A DNA stretch of 64,000 nt from an uncultured Oscillibacter sp. (GCA_900544615.1 UQVS01000011.1:10457-74456), one strand, 5' to 3'. Numbered from the stretch's first letter, positions 8,193-15,985 are shown. Program-made: numbers and translations. The notes: generated by a model from the letters alone, not told the origin.

Positions 8193-9761
8193 TTATTCGT
8201 ACAGAGTACCCGCGCCGTCTACCATGGCATCATAGGCCCGCTTCACTTTGTCGTAATTCTTGTCCCGGTCCAGCGCCACGCCGCGGCCCACACCGTCCAC
8301 AATGCGGCCCACGCCAATGGCGTCCAGTTTTTCATCCAGCTCTGTCAGCAACGCAGGCGCGGAACCCGGTTCTGTGGAGCGGCCGTCAAAAATGATATGG
8401 AAATACACCCGATCCAGCCCGGCATCCCGTGCCATCTCGCAGATCGCCAGCGGGTAGTCAATGCAGCCGTGGGAGGACTTATAGGTGAGATACGCCAGCA
8501 GGTGCAGAGCCGTCCCGTTCTTCTTGGCGTGCTCGATGGCCTGTAGGAAGATGGGATTTTTCTTGAAGCTGCCGTCCTTTACCGCGGCGTCCAGCCGAAC
8601 GTCGTCCTGCATGACGCAGCGGCCCGCCCCCAGATTGGAGTGACCCGCCTCAGAGTTGCCGGCCTTCCCGGCTCCCAGCCCCACAAACTCGCCGGAGGCG
8701 TGAAGTTTGCTCCAGGACTGCTCTGCCAGCAGGGCGTCCCAATAGGGGGTGTCCGCCAGATGAATGGCATCCCCCTCGTCGCCGGTGCCAAGGCCCCAGC
8801 CGTCGCAGATGATCAGAAGCATCTTCCGATCCTTGCCGAAATCGTGTCCCGCCGCCAGAGATGTTCCGTCCATTTCAGCAGGCTGCGGAATGCCCATGAC
8901 ATCCAGCACCGTAGGCGCCACATCGCCCAGACTGCCGTCCCGCAGCGCAATAGGGCCGCTGTGAGCGGGATCCATCAGGATAAAGGGCACCAGATTGGTG
9001 GTATGCGCGCCGTCTGGCTTTCCGGCGGCGGTATACAGCTTTTCAATATTGCCGTGGTCGGCGGTAACGGCCACCACATAGCCCTTGGCCAGCGCGTCAT
9101 GCACCACCACGTCCAGATAATGACTGACGTGCTTGCAGGCTTCCAGCTTAGCGGCGGTGTTCTGGGTATGGCCGATGACGTCGCCGTTGGCGAAGTTGGT
9201 CACGATAAAATCATACTTGCCCAGCGCTTCCATCACCCGGTCTGCCACGGCGGGCAGGCTCAGCTCCGGCTTCTGGTCAAAGTCAATGCCCTTGGGAGAC
9301 GGGATGCACACGTCGTCCTCGCCGGGGAACGCGGCGTTTTCGCCGCCGTTGAAGAAAAAGGTCACATGGGCATACTTTTCGCTTTCGGCGCAGTGGAACT
9401 GGCTCTTCCCCGCCTCGCTGAGCACCTGTGCCAGCGGCTTGACCACATGGGAGGGGGCAAACGCAATGGGCAGATCCTTGAACTTGTCATGGTACATGGT
9501 CATGATGACAAAATCCAGATCCTTCAGCAGATTACGCTCCACCCGATCAAAATTCGGATCGGTAAACAGCTCCGTCAGCTCGATTTCCCGTTCTCCCCGG
9601 CGGCAGCAGAACACGGCGGAATCCCCGTCGCTGATCTTTCCCACGGGTCTGCCATTTTCCACCAGGACCATCGGTTCCAGATGGTAATCATCCAGCCCTG
9701 CCTGATATGCTTTTTCCACGGCCCGCGCCAGCTGGGCGCCGCCGCGCTTGGATTCGGACAT
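8193..9761 (-). CDS. Circularly permuted phosphoglycerate-mutase-family enzyme (cofactor-independent type)
   Basis: All hallmarks of 2,3-bisphosphoglycerate-independent phosphoglycerate mutase are present, but the halves are swapped. Residues 1-302 match the normal C-terminal part: SEKYAHVTFFFNGG (127-140), NFANGDVIGHT (189-199), TADHGN (233-238), AHTTN (252-256) and the usual C-terminal QPAEMDGTSL. After a linker (303-313) comes the normal N-terminus: MLLIICDGWG (314-323), GNSEAGHSNLGAGR (368-381, catalytic Ser370) and VGRGVALDRD (491-500). The break falls in the transferase domain. Expected ligands Asp320, Ser370, Asp194, His198, Asp235, His236 and His253 are present, but DGRDTPP is DGRSTEP (Ser462) and the FxNFRxDR motif is altered. 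The 522 residues are normal length in one uninterrupted frame, with TAAGGAGG before ATG 9761. Substrate may not be phosphoglycerate. Confidence 0.9.
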   Translation of the reverse strand: MSESKRGGAQLARAVEKAYQAGLDDYHLEPMVLVENGRPVGKISDGDSAVFCCRRGEREIELTELFTDPNFDRVERNLLKDLDFVIMTMYHDKFKDLPIAFAPSHVVKPLAQVLSEAGKSQFHCAESEKYAHVTFFFNGGENAAFPGEDDVCIPSPKGIDFDQKPELSLPAVADRVMEALGKYDFIVTNFANGDVIGHTQNTAAKLEACKHVSHYLDVVVHDALAKGYVVAVTADHGNIEKLYTAAGKPDGAHTTNLVPFILMDPAHSGPIALRDGSLGDVAPTVLDVMGIPQPAEMDGTSLAAGHDFGKDRKMLLIICDGWGLGTGDEGDAIHLADTPYWDALLAEQSWSKLHASGEFVGLGAGKAGNSEAGHSNLGAGRCVMQDDVRLDAAVKDGSFKKNPIFLQAIEHAKKNGTALHLLAYLTYKSSHGCIDYPLAICEMARDAGLDRVYFHIIFDGRSTEPGSAPALLTELDEKLDAIGVGRIVDGVGRGVALDRDKNYDKVKRAYDAMVDGAGTLYE

Positions 9762-9849
9762 AGAAAATACCTCCTTATCAGATTATGCGGCGTGCCGAAC
9801 CGAATCCCGCACGCCGCATGGCACGTTGGCCTGCTCGTCAGCCTGTGGC

Positions 9850-10626
9850 TTACTGCCCGTCCTCCGGCGGGATCAGCTTTTCCACCGCCACCTGCCCCCG
9901 TTTGGGGAAGATGTCCAGCAGATCCGGGAATCGGTAAACCTTGGCATCCGGCCGGTTTTCCGCCGTCAGCTTCAGCGGCTTGTCTTTCTTATACTGCACG
10001 GTGACAGTCATGCCGAAGTCCACCGCTTTTGCGCCGATGATGTCCCGGTTCAGGTTGTCGCCCACAAAGCAGCAGTTCTCCGGCTCTGCGCCCACTTCCT
10101 CCATGGCATAGTAGTAAATAGCGGGGCCGGGCTTGCGGACATATGTGACCGAGGACTGCTGAACCGTCTGAAAATAGGGCCGCAGGCCGTCCTGATCCAG
10201 CCACTCGTCCACTTCCCGCTTGCCCACCAGATCGGAGATGATCCCCATGGTATAGCCCCGGCGGCACAGCTCCTTCACCGTTTCCGCGCCGCCCTCCACC
10301 ACTGTGCGGCGGCCCTTGGTCTGCCGGTACTGGTAGCAAAGCTCCGCCGCATTCTTCCGAATCCGCTCCGGGTCGCAGTCATAGGCCAGCCAGCGGCGCC
10401 AAAGTACCTCCTCCGGCGCTTCGCACATATATTTCAGCGCCCATTCCCGGTACTGATCGTACCGCTTGTCGATCACATCCGCAAACCACTGGGTGGGGTT
10501 CTCCGTCTCCACGCCGCACAGCTCCGCGATCTTCGCCCGCGCTGCCGCCAGATAGGCCGGATCTTCATCAATCACCCGGAACGTGCCGCCCAGATCCAGA
10601 AAAATATAACGGATATCCGTCTGCAT
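9850..10626 (-). CDS. HAD-superfamily hydrolase (HAD 2 of the locus)
   Basis: The 258 residues show motif I FLDLGGTFR with nucleophile Asp11 and Gly13 at the usual acid position, motif II GIISDLVG, motif III YVRKPGPAIY and motif IV VGDNLNRDIIGAK. It is clearly paralogous to the next gene upstream (10667), sharing the cap pattern in which a Tyr-rich WALKYM/WALGEY segment precedes LCYQYRQTKGRR/LSFQYRQSKGRR. GGAGGAAGAGCC precedes ATG 10626. It is third in the leftward operon, 88 bases before the permuted mutase. Probably acts on a phosphorylated small molecule; substrate unknown. Confidence 0.88.
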   Translation of the reverse strand: MQTDIRYIFLDLGGTFRVIDEDPAYLAAARAKIAELCGVETENPTQWFADVIDKRYDQYREWALKYMCEAPEEVLWRRWLAYDCDPERIRKNAAELCYQYRQTKGRRTVVEGGAETVKELCRRGYTMGIISDLVGKREVDEWLDQDGLRPYFQTVQQSSVTYVRKPGPAIYYYAMEEVGAEPENCCFVGDNLNRDIIGAKAVDFGMTVTVQYKKDKPLKLTAENRPDAKVYRFPDLLDIFPKRGQVAVEKLIPPEDGQ

Positions 10627-10666
10627 GGCTCTTCCTCCTTTTCACCGGGCAAGGCCCGGAATATGC

Positions 10667-11389
10667 TCAGGTCAGAATGTTCAGGATCTCCCGGAAGTCC
10701 TCCACAACATAGTCCGGGCGGTTTTCCTCCGTAAATTCCACCGGGTGCTTCTTCTCCGGGGAGCGGAAAATGATGTTGCAGCCGATGCCCGCCTTTTTGG
10801 CTCCGGCAATATCCCGCTTGATATTGTCCGCCACGGACACGCAGTCTTTCGGCTCCACGCCGATCTCCCGGCAGGCCAGCTCATAGATCTCAGAGCAGGG
10901 CTTCCGCATATGGCACACGGAGGAGAGGATCACCGTATCAAAATACGAATCCAGACCGTCCTCCTCCAGCCAGTCGGGAACCTCATGCTCGCCGATGAGG
11001 TTGGAAATGATGCCCAGTTTGTAGCCACGGCTGTGGAGGCCCCTGATAACCTCCGCGCCGCCGTCCACCACCACCCGGCGTCCCTTGGACTGCCGGTACT
11101 GGAAGCTCAACTCATGGCACACCTGCCGGATGCGGACAGGGTCATAATCCGGCAGTAGCCATTTGCACCACAATTCCTCGTCCCCGGATTCTTTGTACTC
11201 GCCCAATGCCCACTTGCGGTAAGGCTCATAGCGTTCCTCCACGATCTGGTAAAATGCTTCATAGGGCAGTTCCGTTCCTGCGATCTCCGCCAGCTTCCGG
11301 CGGGCGTGGCGCAGGTAGGGTTCGTCCTGCAAAGCGATCCGCAGGGTTCCGCCTAAATCAAAAAAGACCGCCCGATACTGCTGATCCAT
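10667..11389 (-). CDS. HAD-superfamily hydrolase (HAD 3 of the locus)
   Basis: The 240 residues show motif I FFDLGGTLR (Asp11, Gly13), motif II GIISNLIG, motif III HMRKPCSEIY and a motif IV altered to VADNIKRDIAGAK (Ala for the usual Gly). It is the closest paralogue of the protein at 9850. AAGGAGG lies just upstream of ATG 11389, and the stop of the preceding gene is 10 bases away, so the two are cotranscribed. Like the other three HADs here it lacks the second motif I Asp. Confidence 0.88.
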   Translation of the reverse strand: MDQQYRAVFFDLGGTLRIALQDEPYLRHARRKLAEIAGTELPYEAFYQIVEERYEPYRKWALGEYKESGDEELWCKWLLPDYDPVRIRQVCHELSFQYRQSKGRRVVVDGGAEVIRGLHSRGYKLGIISNLIGEHEVPDWLEEDGLDSYFDTVILSSVCHMRKPCSEIYELACREIGVEPKDCVSVADNIKRDIAGAKKAGIGCNIIFRSPEKKHPVEFTEENRPDYVVEDFREILNILT

Positions 11390-11399
11390 AGCCGCCTCC

Positions 11400-12134
11400 T
11401 TACACCCGTGCCGGGAAGATATCCAGCAGCTCGGAAAGGCTTGTGATGACGTGATCCGGGGTAAACTCCTTGCCGGTGGCCTTTTCCTTGTTCAGCGTAT
11501 CCGGCTCATCGATCCGGATCATCATGCCGAAGCCGGCAGCCTGCGTTCCCTCCACATCCCGCACCGGGTTGTCGCCTACATAGGCGCAGTTGGCCTCCGG
11601 CGTGCCGATGCAGCGGCAGGCCAGATGGTAGATCTCCGGGTCCGGCTTCCGCAGGCGGACCTTGGAGGAGAGGATCGTGGTCTTGAAGCACTGGGCCACG
11701 CCGTCAGCGGCCATCCAGTCCGGGATCTCCGTCTCCGTGACGGTGTTGGCGATGATGCCCAGGGTGTAGCCCCGGCGGCACAGCTCCTTGATGGTGGCTA
11801 CGGCGTCCGGGCGGGCCACCCGCCGGCCGTCATGATCCCGCCACAGGCGGGTCAGCTTCGGCGCATTGGCAAAAATCATATTCGGCTCATATTCCGGCAG
11901 CATATACTGAGTCCACAGTTCGCCCTCCGAGGCGTCCAGCAGCGTGGCCTTGGACTGCTTGCGGTATGCCTTCCAGCGTTCCTCCAGCTTGGCAAACAGG
12001 GCGTCGTGGCTTTCGGTGGTGCCGATCAGCTCCATGAGGCCGGCTTCCGCCCGGTCAATAAATTCCTGATCCGGCAGAACAATGCGAAGGGTATTTCCCA
12101 CATCGAAAAAAATGGTCTGGATCGGGGCAGTCAT
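11400..12134 (-). CDS. HAD-superfamily hydrolase (HAD 4 of the locus)
   Basis: First gene of the leftward operon: 244 residues with motif I FFDVGNTLR (Asp11, Gly13, Asn14), motif II GIIANTVT (Ala in place of the usual Ser or Thr), motif III RLRKPDPEIY and motif IV VGDNPVRDVEG. The start ATG 12134 is set by TAAGGAGG ten bases upstream; the frame runs further upstream to 12230 through the operator, which argues against an earlier start. It is driven by the promoter at 12255-12283 with the LacI operator at 12226-12239 in its 5' leader. The DxGNT form matches the YihX-type motif I, so an aldose-1-phosphatase-like role is conceivable but unproven. Confidence 0.88.
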   Translation of the reverse strand: MTAPIQTIFFDVGNTLRIVLPDQEFIDRAEAGLMELIGTTESHDALFAKLEERWKAYRKQSKATLLDASEGELWTQYMLPEYEPNMIFANAPKLTRLWRDHDGRRVARPDAVATIKELCRRGYTLGIIANTVTETEIPDWMAADGVAQCFKTTILSSKVRLRKPDPEIYHLACRCIGTPEANCAYVGDNPVRDVEGTQAAGFGMMIRIDEPDTLNKEKATGKEFTPDHVITSLSELLDIFPARV

Positions 12135-12225
12135 GGCAGATTCCTCCTTATGATGATGAAAATTGCAGGGTGCGGCAGCGCGGGGAGGATTGCGGTGCAA
12201 AAACGCTGCGCGGCAGCGTTTTGTT

Positions 12226-12239
12226 CGCAAACGTTTACA
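12226..12239. promoter_or_regulatory. LacI-family operator (leftward HAD operon)
   Basis: CGCAAACGTTTACA, 12 of 14 positions identical to the perfect palindrome at 2109-2122. It lies 15 bases downstream of the leftward -10 box, the same arrangement as at the transporter promoter. Confidence 0.82.
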
Positions 12240-12254
12240 GGTTTTTCTGCCTTT

Positions 12255-12283
12255 ATTTTAAGGGAGCGCCACCTTTTTGTCAA
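12255..12283 (-). promoter_or_regulatory. Promoter of the leftward HAD/mutase operon
   Basis: Read on the minus strand: TTGACA (12278-12283), a 17-base spacer and TAAAAT (12255-12260). Just upstream (12290-12316) is a small hairpin with seven T (AACGCC/GGCGTT stem) that may insulate it from the divergent lacI promoter. Confidence 0.88.
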
Positions 12284-12355
12284 TATCGCAAACGCCAAAG
12301 CTTCCGGCGTTTTTTTGCTGTATCGTCCAAAGCACGTTAAAATAGTATGGGGATA

Positions 12356-12384
12356 TTGACAGAATTGAAAAAATCGGCTATTCT
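12356..12384 (+). promoter_or_regulatory. Promoter of the lacI-type regulator
   Basis: TTGACA (12356-12361), a 17-base spacer and TATTCT (12379-12384). An operator sits about 40 bases downstream, consistent with autoregulation. Confidence 0.8.
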
Positions 12385-12425
12385 TTTGTCAGCGGATGAA
12401 CCCCTGCCGCCGTTTTCATTCTACA

Positions 12426-12439
12426 CGGAAACGTTTGCG
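12426..12439. promoter_or_regulatory. LacI-family operator (autoregulatory)
   Basis: CGGAAACGTTTGCG differs from the site at 2109-2122 at one position. It is in the 5' leader of the regulator gene, 30 bases before its start codon. Confidence 0.8.
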
Positions 12440-12468
12440 GATAAATGCAGCGAAAGGAGCTGTTCCGC

Positions 12469-13479
12469 ATGAAAAATGTAACCTTAAAAGACGTGGCCAA
12501 GGCAGCCGGCGTTTCCTATGCCACGGTTTCCCGCGCCCTCTCCGGCAGCTCTCAGATCGGCAGTGAAACCAGAGAGCGGGTATTGAAGCTGTGCGACGAA
12601 ATGGGCTATACCACCAACTTTGTCGCCCGCTCCATGGTCACCAAGCGCACCAACCTGATCGGTCTGGTGGTGCCGTCGGTGGACAACCAGTTCATGTCGG
12701 AGCTGGCTTACCACGCGGAGGTCAGCGCCCGCTCCCACGGCTATAACATCATGCTCTGCGACTCCGGCCCGGATCTGCGGCAGGAAAAGACGGTGGTAAA
12801 GCTGCTGCTGGGCCGACAGGTAGACGGCATCCTCATCGTCCCCCAAAGCTCCCGTTCCTACGAAAGCCTCAAGCCGTATCTCGACCAGACGCCTACGGTG
12901 TTCCTCAGCGAAAATCTCCGGGATCAGCCCCAGAGCTACGTCGCCGTGGACAACAGCCGGGGTACCTATCTGGGGACGCAGTACCTCTATGGGCTGGGCC
13001 ACCGGGACATTCTCTATTTCGGTCAGCGGCAGTCCACCACCCACCAGCTGCGGGCGGAGGGCTATCTGAAAGCCTGTCAGGAGCTGGGGCTTGCCCCCCG
13101 GTACTTCAACAGCGAATACACCCGTTCCTCCATTCAGGGCGGTTATCAGCTGGCTAAGGAGCTATTCCAGAAGCCGCTGGACTATACGGCCATTTTCGCC
13201 TCCACCGACTCCAACGCGCTGGGCATCCTGACGGCGGCAGATGAGCTGGGGATCGACATTCCCGGCCGTCTGAGCCTGATCGGCTTTGATAATATCAGCG
13301 CCACCGCCCTCTCCCGGATCGACCTGACCACCATCGACCAGCCCAAAAAGGCCATGGCGGTACAGGCCGTGGATATGCTGCGGGACAAGATCGAGCACGG
13401 CACGCAGGGCTATGTGCATCAGATCCTGCTGCCGACCCTGATCCGGCGCGGCACCTGCAAGGAGCCATTTTCCAGATAA
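12469..13479 (+). CDS. LacI/GalR-family transcriptional repressor of the locus
   Basis: The 336 residues start with a classical LacI DNA-binding helix-turn-helix, VTLKDVAKAAGVSYATVSRA (residues 4-23), with a hinge near 50-60. A periplasmic-binding-protein-like effector domain follows, with typical VDGILIVPQ and GFDNISATALSRIDLTTIDQP segments. AAAGGAG at 12453-12459 sets ATG 12469. Three operator palindromes flank the gene and the two divergent operons, so it most likely represses transporter, HADs, mutase and itself until a pathway intermediate, perhaps a sugar or sugar phosphate, binds. It could be a CcpA-like global regulator, but gene placement and matching operators favour a local one. 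Confidence 0.93.
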   Translation: MKNVTLKDVAKAAGVSYATVSRALSGSSQIGSETRERVLKLCDEMGYTTNFVARSMVTKRTNLIGLVVPSVDNQFMSELAYHAEVSARSHGYNIMLCDSGPDLRQEKTVVKLLLGRQVDGILIVPQSSRSYESLKPYLDQTPTVFLSENLRDQPQSYVAVDNSRGTYLGTQYLYGLGHRDILYFGQRQSTTHQLRAEGYLKACQELGLAPRYFNSEYTRSSIQGGYQLAKELFQKPLDYTAIFASTDSNALGILTAADELGIDIPGRLSLIGFDNISATALSRIDLTTIDQPKKAMAVQAVDMLRDKIEHGTQGYVHQILLPTLIRRGTCKEPFSR

Positions 13480-13533
13480 GTTCAATTTTGAGACAGCCCT
13501 GCGGGGCAGTCTCCCAAAGAAAGGATCTGTACC

Positions 13534-14256
13534 ATGCAAGGTTATCTCTATGACCCCCATACTCACACATCCGAAACCAGCAAATGCGGCCACCTCCCCG
13601 CTGCGGAGGTCGTGGAGCGCTATGTGAAAAACGGCTTTTCCGGTCTGGTGGTGACGGATCACCTCCACCCGGAATATCTCTCCCGCATCGACACGGAACA
13701 CGACTGGCAGAAAGCCATGGATCATTACCTCACCGGCTATAAAGCCTCCAAGAAGCGGGGTGACGAGCTGGGCTTCGACGTGATTCTGGGGGCTGAGCTG
13801 CGCTTCCCGGAAAACGACAACGACTATCTGGTGTACGGTATTGACGAGGACTGGCTTCGCTCCCATCCCTATATGTGCTGCACCAGTGCCCGTGAATTTT
13901 ACGAAAAATTTCATAATGACGTTCTCATTATCCACGCCCATCCCTATCGGGACGGCAACCTGACCGTGTTTGAGGACGCCGTTCACGGCTCCGAGATCAT
14001 CAACGGCAACCCCCGCCACGACAACCACAACGATCTGGCGCTGGAGCTGTGCCGCCGCCACCCGGATTTCTACCGGCTGGCCGGGTCGGACACGCATCAG
14101 GACGGCGACGAAGCCCGTGCAGGTGTGATCCTGCCGGAGCGGGTTCACGATTCCTATCAGTACAAGGCCATGATCGAAGCCCGCCGCTTCCGGCTCTGGT
14201 CCCCGGAGTTCCAAAGCTTCGTGGATGCCGATGAAGCCATGCGCGCCGGAAAATAA
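13534..14256 (+). CDS. PHP-domain metal-dependent hydrolase/phosphoesterase
   Basis: The 240-residue PHP-family protein shows the metal motifs in order: DPHTHT (8-13), VTDHLHP, a Glu in ILGAELRF, IIHAHPYRDGN, and C-terminal GSDTH. Family members include histidinol-phosphate and nucleotide phosphatases. It follows lacI by 54 bases in the same direction, so it is likely cotranscribed with it and under the same operator. It would add a fifth potential phosphate-removing enzyme to the locus. Histidinol phosphatase itself is unlikely, because no his genes are near. Confidence 0.88.
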   Translation: MQGYLYDPHTHTSETSKCGHLPAAEVVERYVKNGFSGLVVTDHLHPEYLSRIDTEHDWQKAMDHYLTGYKASKKRGDELGFDVILGAELRFPENDNDYLVYGIDEDWLRSHPYMCCTSAREFYEKFHNDVLIIHAHPYRDGNLTVFEDAVHGSEIINGNPRHDNHNDLALELCRRHPDFYRLAGSDTHQDGDEARAGVILPERVHDSYQYKAMIEARRFRLWSPEFQSFVDADEAMRAGK

Positions 14257-14275
14257 CGTACTTTCCCACATAGAA

Positions 14276-14320
14276 AGCCGCGTGTCGAAAAAACCTTTTC
14301 GACACGCGGCTGCAAATTTT
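14276..14320 (+). terminator. Terminator after the PHP gene, also left end of a repeat-like spacer
   Basis: A perfect 16-bp stem (AGCCGCGTGTCGAAAA, 14276-14291, with complement 14296-14311), an AACC loop and then ATTTTT. The CGTGTCGAAAA text recurs at 59132-59143 in another hairpin-rich spacer. Confidence 0.85.
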
Positions 14321-14439
14321 TCTGCACCTGAAAAATTCAGAAGCCTTATGATTGAACGCGAAAGACGCCCCTTTCTGAGTCCCTTCCGCAGCTATTTTCT
14401 TTCCGCCGCACACATTCCGAGTTGACCGACAGTCTCATC

Positions 14440-14468
14440 AGCCCTCTGTTTTACAGAAACAGAGGGCT
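14440..14468. terminator. Terminator hairpin between PHP and rluD
   Basis: A perfect 12-bp stem AGCCCTCTGTTT with its complement, loop TACAG, and ATTTT on the plus side. It lies four bases past the rluD stop and can serve rluD from the other side. Bases 14321-14439 hold no recognisable gene. Confidence 0.75.
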
Positions 14469-14472
14469 GATT

Positions 14473-15390
14473 TTATCGAGTCATGCGCCGGTATTTTTCC
14501 AGCTGCTTTTCAAATTCCTCCGGCAGCGAGCAGGTCAGCTGCACCGGCTCACCCGTCCGGGGATGGATAAATTTCAGTCCCACGGCGTGCAGGCACTGCC
14601 CCTGCAAGCCGGGTACCGACTTTCTGTTTCCATACACCGTATCCCCTAAAATCGGATGGCCGATATAAGCCATGTGAACCCGGATCTGGTGGGTACGGCC
14701 GGTTTCCAGACGGCACTCCACATAGGCCGCACCGGGATAGCGCTCCAGCACCATCCAATGGGTCACGGCATTCCGGCCGCCGGCCACCACGGCCATCTTC
14801 TTCCGGTCTGCCGGACAGCGGCCGATGGGAGCGTTGACCGTGCCTGCATCCTCCCGGAGATTCCCCATGACGATGCAGCGGTATGTCCGGGCCAGTGTAT
14901 GATCCTGAAGCTGTGCCGCCAGCCTGACATGGGCAAAGTCGTTCTTCGCCGCAATGATAAGGCCGGAGGTATCCCGGTCAATGCGGTGGACAATGCCGGG
15001 GCGCAGCTCCCCGTTGATGCCGGAGAGGGAACTGCCGCAGTGGTACAGCAGGGCATTCACCAGCGTCCCGTCCGGGTGTCCCGGCGCAGGATGCACCACC
15101 AGTCCCTTGGGCTTATTGACCACAATAACGTCATCGTCCTCGTACACCACGTCCAGCGGGATATTCTGCGGGATCAGATCCACCGCTTCCGGCTCAGGAA
15201 GCAGCACCGAAATGGTCTCCCGCCCCGTCAGGCGGGTGTTCTTCGCCAGAGGTTTTCCAGCCGCCGTAACCCGGCCTGTCTCCGCAAGCTTCTGTGCCGC
15301 AGAGCGGGTCAGCTCCGTCTGCTCCGCCAGCCATGCGTCCAGCCGCTTTCCGGCGTCCTCACTGTCCGCTTGCAGGATCAGTGGCTCCAT
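14473..15390 (-). CDS. rluD: 23S rRNA pseudouridine synthase, RluD family
   Basis: Modifies uridines in RNA, most likely the large-subunit rRNA. The 305-residue protein has an N-terminal S4-like RNA-binding domain (about 12-75) and the catalytic domain with GIVHRIDRDTSGLII carrying the catalytic Asp, and ETGRTHQIRVHM further on. ATG 15390 is chosen because GGGAGGA precedes it. Its start lies inside lspA, overlapping by 32 bases, so the two are translationally coupled. The lspA-rluD pair is a common arrangement in Bacillota. RluA or RluC specificity cannot be excluded by eye. Confidence 0.92.
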   Translation of the reverse strand: MEPLILQADSEDAGKRLDAWLAEQTELTRSAAQKLAETGRVTAAGKPLAKNTRLTGRETISVLLPEPEAVDLIPQNIPLDVVYEDDDVIVVNKPKGLVVHPAPGHPDGTLVNALLYHCGSSLSGINGELRPGIVHRIDRDTSGLIIAAKNDFAHVRLAAQLQDHTLARTYRCIVMGNLREDAGTVNAPIGRCPADRKKMAVVAGGRNAVTHWMVLERYPGAAYVECRLETGRTHQIRVHMAYIGHPILGDTVYGNRKSVPGLQGQCLHAVGLKFIHPRTGEPVQLTCSLPEEFEKQLEKYRRMTR

Positions 15391-15862
15391 TCTGTTTCCT
15401 CCCATCGTGTTTTTCGTAGATCAGCACAAAGTAAACAGCCCCCAGAATGGCTCCGCACACAATGCAGATATCCGCCACGTTGAAGGTGGGGTAACTGGGC
15501 CAGAACTGGAAATGGAGCATATCTACCACATACCCCAGCCGCAGGCGGTCAATGATATTGCCGATGCCTCCGGAGATGATCAGGCAGCAGGCCAGAATCC
15601 CCAGCGGATGCCGGACGATCTTCCGGATCAGCGCCCACAGCACCGCCAGAACAATCACGCCGGTAACGCCCAGCAGCAGCCACCGCTGGCCGGAAAAGCT
15701 GGACCATGCCGCGCCGTAGTTATGAACCCGCATCAGCTCCAGAAAGCCGGGAAACAGCGGCGCCGTCTCCCACAGCTCCAGATGGGCTACCGTCCATGCC
15801 TTGACCCACTGGTCAGCGCCCAGCAGCGCCGCCCCCAGCAGGCCGAAAATCACATAATACAT
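15359..15862 (-). CDS. lspA: Lipoprotein signal peptidase (signal peptidase II)
   Basis: Integral membrane aspartyl protease that cleaves the signal peptide of lipoproteins after lipidation. The 167 residues show a conserved first segment GADQWVKAW, four hydrophobic helices, and the two catalytic Asp in GGIGNIIDRLRLGYVVD and NVADICI. AAGGAGAA precedes ATG 15862. It acts on the lipobox proteins encoded in this window (5271, 41609). The promoter is at 15919-15947. Confidence 0.96.
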   Translation of the reverse strand: MYYVIFGLLGAALLGADQWVKAWTVAHLELWETAPLFPGFLELMRVHNYGAAWSSFSGQRWLLLGVTGVIVLAVLWALIRKIVRHPLGILACCLIISGGIGNIIDRLRLGYVVDMLHFQFWPSYPTFNVADICIVCGAILGAVYFVLIYEKHDGRKQNGATDPASGQ

Positions 15863-15918
15863 AGGTTTCTCCTTTTGGGACGCTGCCCGCGGCGCGTCCC
15901 ATTTCAGAAATTACGACC

Positions 15919-15947
15919 AGTATACACGATTCCCCGCGAAAACGCAA
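15919..15947 (-). promoter_or_regulatory. Promoter of lspA-rluD
   Basis: On the minus strand TTGCGT (15942-15947), a 17-base spacer and TATACT (15919-15924). It starts directly after the ftsH terminator hairpin. Confidence 0.8.
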
Positions 15948-15974
15948 CACAGGAGGAGCTATGCTCCTCCTGTG
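15948..15974 (-). terminator. Terminator of ftsH
   Basis: A perfect 12-bp stem CACAGGAGGAGC with its complement and a three-base loop. On the minus strand TTGCGTTTTCG follows, which doubles as the lspA -35 region. Confidence 0.8.
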
Positions 15975-15985
15975 CAGAATTCGAT

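Noticed and set aside
8193..9761. Permuted mutase as an assembly error
   Set aside because: The frame is continuous over 1569 bases with a good start, stop and terminator, and each half occurs once; a misjoin would be unlikely to produce an in-frame linker.
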